Source: Roseiarcus sp963717215
GTDB taxonomy: Bacteria > Pseudomonadota > Alphaproteobacteria > Rhizobiales > Beijerinckiaceae
DNA length: 64,000 bases
NCBI GenBank assembly: GCA_963717215.1
Contig: CAVQVS010000008.1
Coordinates: 310,001 to 374,000 of the forward strand
Direction of reading: 5' to 3'
Shown here: positions 27,206 through 36,157 of the stretch, piece by piece
How the letters are laid out: each line of letters opens with the position of its first letter
Numbering within the stretch: the stretch's first letter is position 1
The notes under the pieces: model-generated
What the model was told of the DNA's origin: nothing
Database searches by the model: none
What the model saw: only the letters and a program-made list of their open reading frames with translations
Program-made: the position numbers and the translations under genes

Positions 27206-28252
27206 TCACGCCGCCTCGAGCGCAAGCCCATGCGCGGCCTTGGCGATGCGCAGCCGTCCGTCGCGCACAAGGATATTCACATGCGCGAGCGCCTCGCTGA
27301 AGGCGAACGTGAGCTGGTGCGGATCGTCGATTTTGCGTCCGAAAATGACCGGCACGAGTTCAGCGACCGTCTGCGGCCCCTGTTTGCAGGCCTCGACAAC
27401 TGCCATGCAGCGCGCCTCATGGTGAGCGATGAGTTCGTCGGCGCGCGCGTGCAGGCCTACGAACGGCAACCGGTGCCCTGGCAGGACGAGCACGTCATCC
27501 GGCAGCGCGCGCTTTAGCCTTTCGAGTGAGCGCAGATAAGCGCCGAGCGGATCGCCTTGCGGATCCATCGCTTCGACGCTGACGTTGGGCGAGATCTTAG
27601 CCAGCACCTGATCGCCGATAAGGACGAAATTGTCGGCCCTTGAATAGAGCATCACCTGCTCGGGCGAATGGCCCGCGCCGGTTATCACTTCGAACTCACG
27701 ATCCCCGATCTTGATCCGCTCTTCGGCGATGAGACGCAAAAACGTTTTCGGAGGCGGGGACACCATTCTCAAATACTGCAGCCCGTTGCCGAGCAGAAGC
27801 TCGGTGCTCTCCTCGGTCAGCCCATGCGAGCGGTAGAAACTGCGATAAGGCTCCGATCTGAGCCCCTGGGGATCGAGGCGAATGTTGAGCGCGATCAGAT
27901 ATTCCGCTTCGCTCATCGCAAGCTGCAAGCCGAAGCGCTCGCAGAGCCACCCAGCGAGGCCCACATGATCGGGGTGAAAGTGGGTGGCGATCACGCGCGT
28001 CAGTCTGCGGCCGCAAAGCGGCCCGTCGAGCAGCGCGTCCCAGGCGGCGCGGGATTGTGCGTCGTCAATTCCCGCATCGACGACCGCCAGGCCGTCACCG
28101 TCTTCGATGAGATAGATGTTGACATGATCGAGCCGAAACGGAAGGGGAAAGCGCGCCCACAAAACGCCAGGGCGAACCTCGATCGTCTCGCCGGGTTTGG
28201 GCGGATCGGGGTTGGGAAAGACAAGCGTCTCGGGCATCGCGCTATTCAGCAT
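27206..28252 (-). CDS. MBL-fold metallo-hydrolase
   Basis: A 348-residue metallo-beta-lactamase-fold protein. It has the dinuclear metal signature THFHPDH, the third metal His in GAGHSPEQ and a later PGH, in the order expected for LACTB2/glyoxalase-II-like hydrolases. A C-terminal helical/winged domain (ELIAHHEARCMAVVEACKQGPQTVAEL...) is present, as in the LACTB2-type branch. The start at 28252 is the first ATG; one five codons later is also possible. It lies immediately downstream of a decayed CoA-transferase gene on the same strand; a thioester substrate would be consistent with that neighbour but is not shown. Confidence 0.88.
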   Translation of the reverse strand: MLNSAMPETLVFPNPDPPKPGETIEVRPGVLWARFPLPFRLDHVNIYLIEDGDGLAVVDAGIDDAQSRAAWDALLDGPLCGRRLTRVIATHFHPDHVGLAGWLCERFGLQLAMSEAEYLIALNIRLDPQGLRSEPYRSFYRSHGLTEESTELLLGNGLQYLRMVSPPPKTFLRLIAEERIKIGDREFEVITGAGHSPEQVMLYSRADNFVLIGDQVLAKISPNVSVEAMDPQGDPLGAYLRSLERLKRALPDDVLVLPGHRLPFVGLHARADELIAHHEARCMAVVEACKQGPQTVAELVPVIFGRKIDDPHQLTFAFSEALAHVNILVRDGRLRIAKAAHGLALEAA

Positions 28253-28254
28253 CG

Positions 28255-29322
28255 TTAAGCTTTCGTTCCTTCTCGGCCGATGCCGGAGCGCCCCTCATTC
28301 GAGCGGCAAGAAACGCGGCGCCATCGCCGCCTCCAATGCCCCGTCAGCGCTCATTCTTATAGACGCCGCGAGATTTCATGTGCGGGTGAGCGGCGGCCTC
28401 GACGAGGCTCAGCACTGGGGCGAAGCAAGCATCGCAGCCCTCGAGCAGTGCGCACCAATGAGCGCGCGGTTGGCTCAGGAACAAGGCGCGCAACCGCGCT
28501 TTCAGCGCCGGCCAAGCGGCGCGGTCGTATTGCGCCTGCGAGGCGACGTCCGCAAGGCCGAGCTTATCGAGCAGCACGGTGTAGAATTGCGGCTCGAGCG
28601 CGCCAACGGTAACGTACTGTCCGATCGGCGCAGGCGTAGACGTCATAGAAAGGCGAGTCGTGGAACGGGCTCGGGCTCGGCCCGTCGAGCATTCCGACGG
28701 CGCGGGCGGCAAGCGCGATGCCGCCAAGGCTCGCAGCGATATCGGCGATCGAACAATCGATCACGCAACCCGTGCCGCTGCGTCCCGCGGCAAACACGGC
28801 GGCGACCACGCCGAAGGCGAGGCCGAGGGCCCCGCCTCCGTCGCCGAGAACTGTCGGCGGGGCCATGGGGACCTGTCCTTCACGAGCGCCGAGAGACAAG
28901 ATTCCGCTGAGCGCAAGATAGTTGAGGTCGTGCCCCGCGACCTGCGCGAGCGGACCCTCCTGCCCCCACCCGGTCATGCGGCCGTAGACCAATCGCGGAT
29001 TACGCTTGGCGCATTCCGCCGGACCGAGCCCAAGACGCTCCATAACGCCTGGCCGATTGCCCTCGATCAGCGCGTCGGCCGTCTCTATCAGCGCCAGCGC
29101 TTCCGCGACCGCTTCAGGACGCTTGAGATTGAGTGAGACTACCCGTTTTCCTCTCCGCAGAGGCCCCTCGGAGAGCGGTTTATCCGGATCGCCGAGCTTG
29201 GCCTTATCCGGACGAACAACTGCGACCACATCGGCGCCGAGATCGGCGAGCATGCGGCCGGCGAGCGGACCTGGACCGATCCCCTCGAACTCGATCACCT
29301 TCAGACCTGCAAGCGGATGCAT
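28255..29322 (-). pseudogene. CaiB/BaiF family CoA-transferase (alpha-methylacyl-CoA racemase-like), frameshifted
   Basis: The first 230 codons form a good CaiB/BaiF protein (GLKVIEFEGIGPGPLAGRML, LIEGNRPGVMERLGLGP, FHDSPFYDVYACAD). At about 28625 the frame breaks: an apparent extra base in GATCGGACAG moves the continuation, GQYVTVGALEPQFYTVLL, to another frame. That frame in turn meets a stop at 28344 just after GVYKNER. The family sequence appears to go on in yet another frame (DGALEAAMAPRF), then shifts again towards a TAA at 28255. Summed over the lesions the length (~355 codons) equals the family norm. At least two, probably three, lesions make decay likely. Confidence 0.8.
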
Positions 29323-29385
29323 CGTGAGCGGCCCCGTTACGACTGTACACTGTCACGCGATTGAGAAGAGCGCTGTCCCGCGCTC

Positions 29386-30480
29386 TCAAACACGCTCAGG
29401 GAACAGCGCCTTTAGCCCCCCTGGCGACGCCTCGGCCACACCGCGCTCGGTAATGAGCCCGGTCACCAGCCTGGCCGGAGTGACGTCGAAGGCCGGATTG
29501 GCGGCGCGCCCGCCGTCCGGCGCGATCCTAACGCGAATGATCGATCCGTCATCGCTCCGGCCTTGAATGAAGTTGACCTCGTCAGCGCTGCGCTCCTCGA
29601 TCGGGATCTCCTTGACGCCGTCGTGCACCGTCCAGTCGATGGTCGGCGACGGCAGCGCGACGTAGAACGGCACCGAGTTGTCGCGGGCAGCGAGCGCTTT
29701 CAGATAGGTGCCGATCTTATTGCAGACGTCGCCATCGGCGGTCGTGCGATCGGTGCCGACGATCACCATGTCGACGAGGCCATGCTGCATCAGATGACCG
29801 CCGGCATTGTCGACGATGAGCGTATGGGGAGCGCCATGATGAGCAAGCTCCCACGCGGTCAGCGAGGCGCCCTGATTGCGCGGACGCGTCTCGTCGACAT
29901 AGACGTGAACGTTCACGCCTTCCTCCATCGCCATGTAGATGGGCGCCGTCGCGGTGCCGTAATCGACCGTAGCCAGCCAACCGGCGTTGCAATGCGTGAG
30001 AATGTTGACCGGTTCACCAGGCTTTTTTTCCGCAGCCACGCGGCGAAGAAGCTTGAGTCCATGGGCGCCGATCGCGCGGTTGATCTCGACATCTTCGTCG
30101 GCGATTCGCTTGGCTTCGGCGTAGGCCGCGGCGGCCCGCGCCTGCGGGGCGAGCGGAGCAAGAAGCTTGCGAACCCCGTCCAGAGCCCAGCGCAGATTGA
30201 TCGCGGTCGGCCGCGTGGCGGCAAGTTTGTCATGCGCGGCGTCGAGCGCGGCGTCGCCTGGATCCTCGCGCATGGCGAGCGCGAGTCCGTAGGCCGCCGT
30301 CGCGCCGATCAGCGGCGCTCCGCGCACCCACATGTCACGGATCGCCGTCGCCGCCTCGGCGACGCTGCCCAGCGTCGCGACCTTGAACTCGTGCGGAAGC
30401 CAACGTTGGTCGATGACATCTACGCTTGAACCATCTTCGTTGAGCCAGATCGTGCGGTACGGCCGTCCATCAACCTTCAC
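29386..30480 (-). CDS. mtnA: S-methyl-5-thioribose-1-phosphate isomerase MtnA
   Basis: A 364-residue enzyme of the eIF2B-alpha/beta/delta-like fold. It carries the family's MWVRGAPLIGATAAYGLALAM, the catalytic Cys in THCNAGWLATVDYGTA, the VYVDETRPRNQGA stretch, the catalytic Asp region TDRTTADGDVCNKIGTY, and RGVAE near the C-terminus. The start is taken as GTG at 30480, preceded by AAGGAG 9 nt upstream; a longer reading from 30555 adds a non-conserved lead. The reaction is methylthioribose 1-phosphate to methylthioribulose 1-phosphate in methionine salvage. No other salvage gene is next to it. Confidence 0.94.
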   Translation of the reverse strand: MKVDGRPYRTIWLNEDGSSVDVIDQRWLPHEFKVATLGSVAEAATAIRDMWVRGAPLIGATAAYGLALAMREDPGDAALDAAHDKLAATRPTAINLRWALDGVRKLLAPLAPQARAAAAYAEAKRIADEDVEINRAIGAHGLKLLRRVAAEKKPGEPVNILTHCNAGWLATVDYGTATAPIYMAMEEGVNVHVYVDETRPRNQGASLTAWELAHHGAPHTLIVDNAGGHLMQHGLVDMVIVGTDRTTADGDVCNKIGTYLKALAARDNSVPFYVALPSPTIDWTVHDGVKEIPIEERSADEVNFIQGRSDDGSIIRVRIAPDGGRAANPAFDVTPARLVTGLITERGVAEASPGGLKALFPERV

Positions 30481-30662
30481 GAAAGCGTACTCCTTCTTCC
30501 CGCGTCGATCACCCGCTGAGGGCCACTGTGTCGATATCACAGTCCGCCAACACACGGAATCCGGAGAGCGCTGCGCTTGACGTCACGAACGAAGCGGGCA
30601 TTGTCGCGCCCGTGAAAGCCGCCGCTCGTACTCCAGCCCAAGCGCCGGGAGCCTAAATCCGT

Positions 30663-31637
30663 ATGACACTGCGCTTCACTCTTGAGGCGGCGACCGACCT
30701 TGCCGCGCGCGCGATCCGCGCCGCTGGCGCCAGCGACGAGGCGGCGCTGGCGCTGGCGCGCGCCACCATCTCCGCCAATGCGCACGGCAAAGGCTCGAGC
30801 GGGTTTTCCCATCTCATGGATTATCTCGCCGCCCTGCGAGCGGGACGGATCGTCGGCGACGCCGAGCCAATTGTGACTTCGTCCGCCCCCGCAGCAATCC
30901 ATTGCGATGCAAGAGGCGGCATCGCGCAAGCGGGCTTCGACCGAGCCTTCGACTCGCTCTGCGAACGGGCGCAGACCTTCGGGATCGCGCTGTTCGCGCA
31001 GAACGGGAGCTTCACCACGGGCGAACTCGGCTATTATCCGCGTCGTCTCGCTGAGCGAGGCCTTGTCGCGTTCGCTGCGACCAGCGGACCCGCGCTGATG
31101 ACGGTCGCCGGCGCAAAATCGCCTGTCTATTGCACCAACCCGATCGCCTTCGCCGCGCCGCTCGACGAAGGGCCGCCGCTCTTGATCGATCAGGCGTCCA
31201 GCGCCACCGCCTTTGTCCAGCTCAGACACTATGCGGAACGAGGCGAGGCCCTGCCCGCAGGTTGGGCGATCGACGGCGATGGTGAAGCGACCACCGATCC
31301 TCACGCGGCGCTTCGTGGCGCGCTCCTCGCGTTCGGCGGCGCGCGCGGCGCCAACATCGCGCTCATGGTCGAGGTCATGGCCGCGGGGCTGGCAGGCGCG
31401 AACTGGGCGCTCGACGCGCCCTCGTTCACCTCAGGCGATCGCTCGCCCGGCGCTGGCCTCCTTGTCATCGCGATCACCCCGGCCCTGCTCGCGCCGGACT
31501 TTCCACAGCGCTTGAGGCTGCAGCTCGACCGGCTCGCCAATCTTGGCGTTCATATTCCCGGACGACGCGCGGCCGCAACCGAAATCGAATTGACCGAGGC
31601 GCTCGTTACCGAGATCGAACGCGCCGGGGCGCCTTGA
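30663..31637 (+). CDS. Malate/L-lactate dehydrogenase (LDH2) family oxidoreductase
   Basis: A 324-residue protein of the LDH2/MDH2 family (AllD/YbiC/Dpk type), which has a fold unrelated to classical lactate dehydrogenases. Typical features are the HGKGSSGFSHLMDYLAALRAG segment near residue 40, the FAQNGSFTTGELGYYPRRLAERG region, TNPIAFAAP, and GANIALMVEVMAAGLAGANW. Members reduce 2-oxoacids or imines with NAD(P)H (malate, ureidoglycolate, piperideine-2-carboxylate). The substrate is not evident. It is the first of three plus-strand genes with the berberine-type oxidase and the ribokinase, which need not be functionally linked. Confidence 0.88.
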   Translation: MTLRFTLEAATDLAARAIRAAGASDEAALALARATISANAHGKGSSGFSHLMDYLAALRAGRIVGDAEPIVTSSAPAAIHCDARGGIAQAGFDRAFDSLCERAQTFGIALFAQNGSFTTGELGYYPRRLAERGLVAFAATSGPALMTVAGAKSPVYCTNPIAFAAPLDEGPPLLIDQASSATAFVQLRHYAERGEALPAGWAIDGDGEATTDPHAALRGALLAFGGARGANIALMVEVMAAGLAGANWALDAPSFTSGDRSPGAGLLVIAITPALLAPDFPQRLRLQLDRLANLGVHIPGRRAAATEIELTEALVTEIERAGAP

Positions 31638-31694
31638 AACCGCTTCCTTCAAGCGGCTAGAGAGCCGGCTACTGCGCTGTCATGGAGCGAGACA

Positions 31695-33506
31695 ATGAGG
31701 AAGCGACTAAGTCGCAGGCGCCTGCTCAAGATCTCCGCGGCGCTCCCGTTCATCAGCACGCTCGCGCGCGGCGCCTCGGCTGCGGGCCGCCCGCAGGCCC
31801 GCGTCCGGCTCGGCGATCCCGAATGGCCGTCGGAAGCAAGCTGGGATCAGCTTAATCGTGACGTCGAAGGACGCTTGCTCAAGGTGCGCTCGCCGCTCGC
31901 CGACTGCGTCGGCGGGTCGCCTGATGCGGCTTGTGAGCAAGTGTTCAAAGAGCTCAAGAACCCTTACTACCTCGGCGACGAGGTCGGCCTAACCCAGTCA
32001 CTCGGCTGGGTCGGCGCGTGGACATCGGAGCCAAGCGTCTACGCCGTCGCCGCCAAGACGACGCAGGATGTCGTCGCCGCCGTCAATTTCGCCCGATCCA
32101 ACAATCTGCGGCTCGTAGTGAAGGGCGGCGGCCACAGCTATCAAGGGACATCCAACGCCGCCAACTCGCTTCTCATCTGGACGCGCCACATGAACGCGAT
32201 CACCATGCACGACGCCTTCGTCGGCGCCGGCTGCACAGGAAGCACGGAACCGCAACCGGCCGTGTCGATCGAGCCAGGGGCCTATTGGCGACAGGCTTAT
32301 GACGCAGTGACCACTAAAGGAGGACGTTACGTTCAGGGCGGCGGCTGCATGACCGTCGGCGTCGCCGGCCTCGTTCTGGGCGGCGGCTTCGGAAGCTGGT
32401 CGAAGGCTTTTGGCCTCGCTGGGGCGAGCCTCATTGAGGCAGAGGTCGTGACCGCCGACGGCGAGGTCAGAATCGCCAATGCCTGCTCGAATCCGGATCT
32501 GTTCTGGGCCCTGAAAGGCGGCGGCGGCGGCTTCGGAGTCGTCACGCGCGCCACTTTGCGCACGCACCCGCTTCCCGAATTTTTGGGCGGCGTGTTCGCG
32601 ACTGTAAAGGCGTCGTCCGACGAGGCGTACCGACGCCTCATCTCGAAGGTCATGGAGTTCTACGCACAGGCGCTCTTCAATCCGCATTGGGGCGAGCAGC
32701 TCAGCTTCGGCCCGGGCGGCGTTCTGTCAATCTCCATGGTGCTCCAAGGCCTCGACCAGCAACAGGCCGAAGCGACGTGGCGTCCGTTCTTCGACTGGGT
32801 CGCAGCGTCGGGGCAGGATTTCAGCATTGTATCGGCGCCGAGAATCCTCAGCGAGCCCGCGCGCCGGTTCTGGGACCCCGCCTTTCTCAAGCAAGCTCCA
32901 GGTCTTGTCGTTTCGGACGATCGACCAGGCGCACCGGCCGACAATATCTATTGGGCCGGCGACGCTGGCCAAGTGGGTGCGGTCTGGCGCGCCTACCAAT
33001 CCGCGTGGCTGCCGCAGTCTCTGCTTGCAGACAATCAGCGCGAACGCCTTGTCGACGCGCTCTTTGCTGCCGCGAAGCATTGGAGCGTCTCGCTGCATGT
33101 CAACAAGGGACTCGCTGGCGCGACCGCGGACTCGATCGCCACGGCTCGGGATACGGCGATGAACCCGGCGGTGGTCGATGCGTTCGCGCTCGCGATCAGC
33201 GGCGCCGGAGGACCACCCGCCTATCCGGACGTTCCAGGGCACGAGCCGGACGCGGCTGCCGCGCGAAGCGGGGCTGGGGCGGTGAACGCGGCGATGAATG
33301 AGATCCGCAGAGTTGCGCCGCGCGCCGGTTCTTATGTTTGGGAAACCGATTACTTCCAGCCGCATTGGCAGGAGGCGTTCTGGGGCGACAACTACGATCG
33401 GCTTCTCGCGGTCAAGGGGAAATACGATCCGGATGGCCTCTTCTTCCTCCATCATGGCGTCGGCAGCGAGGACTGGAGCGCCGACGGATTCACGCGCCTG
33501 AACTGA
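31695..33506 (+). CDS. FAD-binding oxidoreductase with berberine-bridge-enzyme (BBE) domain, Tat-exported
   Basis: A 603-residue flavoprotein of the vanillyl-alcohol-oxidase superfamily. The N-terminus has a twin-arginine signal (SRRRLLKISAALPFISTLARGASA). The FAD-binding PP-loop domain shows VKGGGHSYQGTSN, whose His is the usual covalent flavin attachment site, and GGCMTVGVAGLVLGGGFGSWSKAFG. The C-terminal BBE motif is NYDRLLAVKGKYDPDGLFFLHHGVGS. The second attachment Cys of bicovalent members may be the Cys in GGGCMTVG, which lies at the usual place. An exported sugar or phenolic oxidase is likely; the substrate is not identifiable. Confidence 0.9.
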   Translation: MRKRLSRRRLLKISAALPFISTLARGASAAGRPQARVRLGDPEWPSEASWDQLNRDVEGRLLKVRSPLADCVGGSPDAACEQVFKELKNPYYLGDEVGLTQSLGWVGAWTSEPSVYAVAAKTTQDVVAAVNFARSNNLRLVVKGGGHSYQGTSNAANSLLIWTRHMNAITMHDAFVGAGCTGSTEPQPAVSIEPGAYWRQAYDAVTTKGGRYVQGGGCMTVGVAGLVLGGGFGSWSKAFGLAGASLIEAEVVTADGEVRIANACSNPDLFWALKGGGGGFGVVTRATLRTHPLPEFLGGVFATVKASSDEAYRRLISKVMEFYAQALFNPHWGEQLSFGPGGVLSISMVLQGLDQQQAEATWRPFFDWVAASGQDFSIVSAPRILSEPARRFWDPAFLKQAPGLVVSDDRPGAPADNIYWAGDAGQVGAVWRAYQSAWLPQSLLADNQRERLVDALFAAAKHWSVSLHVNKGLAGATADSIATARDTAMNPAVVDAFALAISGAGGPPAYPDVPGHEPDAAAARSGAGAVNAAMNEIRRVAPRAGSYVWETDYFQPHWQEAFWGDNYDRLLAVKGKYDPDGLFFLHHGVGSEDWSADGFTRLN

Positions 33507-33552
33507 CGACAGGCGCCTTCGTGCGGCGGCCGTTTTGAGGGGAGGAACAAAG

Positions 33553-34491
33553 GTGAGCGACAAGCGTCCGCGCATCGGAGTCATCGGCTCGACCAACATG
33601 GATCTCACCACCACGGTCGAGCGCATGCCGGTCTGGGGCGAAACCGTCCTTGCGTCGCATTTCGAGACGAGTTTCGGTGGCAAGGGCGCGAATCAGGCGG
33701 TCGCCGCGGCGAAGCTTGGGGCCGAAGTCGTCATGGTGACGAATATCGGCGACGATACGCTGGGCGATAGCGCGCTGAAGAATTTCGAGAGCTTCGGGAT
33801 CAACACGCGGCACGTCCGCCGCATTCCGAACCAGTCGACCGGAACCGCCACAATTCTGGTCGATAAGAAGTCGGGCGACAATTCGATCCTGATCGTCGCT
33901 GGCGCCAACGGCGACCTGAGCTCCGCCGACGTCGAAGCCGCAAGCGAAGCCCTCAAGGCATGCGATCTCATCCTGCTGCAGCTCGAGATCCAGCTTGAAA
34001 CGGCCTATGCGGCGATTCGCTTCGCTCGCAGCAACGGCGTCAGAACCGTGCTGAACCCTGCCCCTGCCCGCCGCAACCTCGACATGGACGTCGTCACGCA
34101 GGCGAGCTTTCTCGTTCCCAACGAATCCGAGCTCGCGATCCTGACCGACATGGCCGTGGAGTCGGAAGACGAGATCGCAGCCGCCGCGCAGAACCTGGTG
34201 AAGCAGGGCGTCGCAACGGTCATCGTGACGCTTGGCGCACGCGGCTCGCTGCTGGCGACGCGGGCGGGCTCGCGACGCATCGCCCCGGTCAAGGTTCAGG
34301 CCGTCGATACGACCGGCGCCGGCGACGCCTTCATCGGCAGCTTCGCCCACTATCTCGCCGGCGGCCTTCCGCTTGATGCGGCGCTCGTCGAAGCGACGCG
34401 TTATTCCGCCTTCTCAGTCACCCGCCATGGCGCGCAGAAATCATATCCGACGGAGGCCGAGTTCGCTGCATTCCGCGCCAGATCCGGGTGA
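33553..34491 (+). CDS. rbsK: Ribokinase (PfkB family)
   Basis: A 312-residue PfkB-family sugar kinase. The N-terminal IGVIGSTNMDLTTTVERMP and the signature FGGKGANQAVAAAKLGA fit ribokinase closely. The C-terminal anion hole and catalytic base are in VDTTGAGDAFIGSF, with the Asp of GAGD. The GTG at 33553 follows GGGAGGAAC at a good distance; a TTG 18 nt upstream is less likely because it lies within this site. It phosphorylates ribose at O5. No ribose transporter gene is adjacent, so its place in an operon is unclear. Confidence 0.92.
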   Translation: MSDKRPRIGVIGSTNMDLTTTVERMPVWGETVLASHFETSFGGKGANQAVAAAKLGAEVVMVTNIGDDTLGDSALKNFESFGINTRHVRRIPNQSTGTATILVDKKSGDNSILIVAGANGDLSSADVEAASEALKACDLILLQLEIQLETAYAAIRFARSNGVRTVLNPAPARRNLDMDVVTQASFLVPNESELAILTDMAVESEDEIAAAAQNLVKQGVATVIVTLGARGSLLATRAGSRRIAPVKVQAVDTTGAGDAFIGSFAHYLAGGLPLDAALVEATRYSAFSVTRHGAQKSYPTEAEFAAFRARSG

Positions 34492-34541
34492 GGGATCGCG
34501 CGCCAACGGATCCTCGCCTTGCGCAAGTTGAGGACGCCCCT

Positions 34542-35004
34542 TCAGCCGCCGACCAACGATTTTTCACCCGCCTCGTAGATGCCGTCGAAGATTTTCTTGG
34601 CATCGGCGTCGGAAGCGCCCTTCGCGTCGTATGTGCCCACCCATTTCAGGGAGGATCCCTTTGGATCGGGCGAAACGCTGATCGTCGAATGATAATTGGC
34701 GGCGGGCAGGCCGGAGAGGATCGTATAGGTGTAAGCGTGATTGGCGTTATCGAAGTTCTCAAGCCTTTCAACGACCGTGCCGCCACCCTTGACCGAGAGG
34801 GTGCGCTCTTTGCCGTCGGCGCTCAAAACGCATTTCTCGATCGCCGGATGCCAGTTTGCGATGCCGCAGAAATCCCCGATCTTCTTCCACAGGGCGTCGG
34901 GCGGCATCGAGGACGTCATCGTCACGCTCGAACTCGAGCGCGAAGGCTGGTCCGATGGAGATCAGAAACGCCGCAGCGGCTACGGAAATCTTGGCGATGC
35001 GCAT
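34542..35004 (-). pseudogene. Secreted SRPBCC family protein, frameshifted by a 7-nt duplication
   Basis: A signal peptide (MRIAKISVAAAAFLISIGPAFA) begins at 35004 with AAGGAGG upstream. The mature SRPBCC domain (VTMTSSMPPDALWKKIGDFCGIANWHPAIEKCVL) continues in another frame down to 34542. The two are separated by GAGTTCGAGC: the stretch TCGAG is repeated, giving a net 7-nt gain near 34940-34947. Removing 7 nt would join the frames into a 151-residue protein of normal family length. As it stands the signal peptide and the domain cannot be made together, so the gene is called a pseudogene unless the sequence is wrong. Confidence 0.78.
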
Positions 35005-35173
35005 ATTGGGCCCCCTCCTTGAGTACATTCTCGGCGATCTGTGCGTCGCGATGAGCCAAACCCTAGCTGTTTTGGGGCGTTCGGCAATCCTTTTGTTGCG
35101 TGACCCGCCCTCCCTTGCCCGCGCCTCGCCGGCGCTTTACGGATGCGGCGACAACCAAACCGGGAGTTCGCAA

Positions 35174-36151
35174 TTGACCGATGGCGTCATGGACAAGGTC
35201 CGGCTGGGCCGCACCGATCTCATGGTCACGTCCATCTGCTTCGGCACCTCGGGCCTCGGCGACATGCCGGACACCTATGGCTACGGCGTCGACGAAGCGC
35301 GGGCGAGAGCGACGCTCCACGCCATTTTCGATGGGCCCTCCAACTTCATCGACACCTCGCGCAACTACGGGCTCGGCCGCAGTGAAGAGCGGCTCGGCGC
35401 CGCCATTCGCGAGCGTGGCGGCCTCCCTGACGGATTCGTCATTTCGACCAAGCTCGATCGCGATTTCGAGACGAGCGTGTTCGACGCCTCGCGCGCGCGC
35501 CGCTCGCTCGAGCAAAGCCTGAAAACGCTGGGAATCGAGCAAGTCGATCTCCTGCACCTGCACGATCCCGAGCATGCGAGCTCCTTCGATGAGGCGACCG
35601 GCAAGGACGGCGCGCTCGGCGAACTGTTCCGCATCAAGGAGGAGGGGCTGGCGAAAGCCGTGGGTCTCGCGGCCGGCCCGGCCTCGATGATGATGCCGCT
35701 CTTGCGCGACTGGGATTTTGACGCCCTCATCACCCACAACCGCTTCACGCTCGCAAATCGCAGCGCCAACGCCATGCTTGATCTTGCGGCCTCGCGCGGG
35801 ATCGCCGTTCTCAACGCCGCGCCTTACGCCAGCGGCGTGCTCGCCAAGGGCTCGACCGTCTACCCGCGCTATGCGTACCAGGAAGCCTCCGAGGAAATGC
35901 TCGATCCGATCCGCAAGATCGAAGCGATCTGCACGCTCCACGGCGTGCCGCCGGGCGCGGCGGCGCTGCAATTCTCGATGCGCGATCCCCGCGTCGCCTC
36001 GACGATCTGCGGGGTGACCAAGCCCGAGCGGGTCAAGCAGACGGTCAACTGGGCGCGCTTCCCCATTCCCGACGAAGCATGGGCCGAATTGATGGCGCTG
36101 AGTTACGCGACCGAAGATCCCGAGGCGACGCGGGACTACAAGCTGGGATAA
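35174..36151 (+). CDS. Aldo/keto reductase
   Basis: A ~325-residue aldo/keto reductase. RLGRTDLMVTSICFGTSGLG at the start, the catalytic Asp/Tyr region FIDTSRNYGLGRSEERLGAAI, the catalytic Lys in STKLDRDF, the His-containing LLHLHDPEH, and a C-terminal cofactor segment GVTKPERVKQ. It resembles the D-threo-aldose 1-dehydrogenase/pyridoxal reductase branch. The TTG at 35174 is preferred because GGGAG precedes it; ATG at 35189 is the alternative. The next gene's ATG (36158) follows its stop by 6 nt, so they are probably cotranscribed. Confidence 0.88.
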   Translation: MTDGVMDKVRLGRTDLMVTSICFGTSGLGDMPDTYGYGVDEARARATLHAIFDGPSNFIDTSRNYGLGRSEERLGAAIRERGGLPDGFVISTKLDRDFETSVFDASRARRSLEQSLKTLGIEQVDLLHLHDPEHASSFDEATGKDGALGELFRIKEEGLAKAVGLAAGPASMMMPLLRDWDFDALITHNRFTLANRSANAMLDLAASRGIAVLNAAPYASGVLAKGSTVYPRYAYQEASEEMLDPIRKIEAICTLHGVPPGAAALQFSMRDPRVASTICGVTKPERVKQTVNWARFPIPDEAWAELMALSYATEDPEATRDYKLG

Positions 36152-36157
36152 TTGCTC

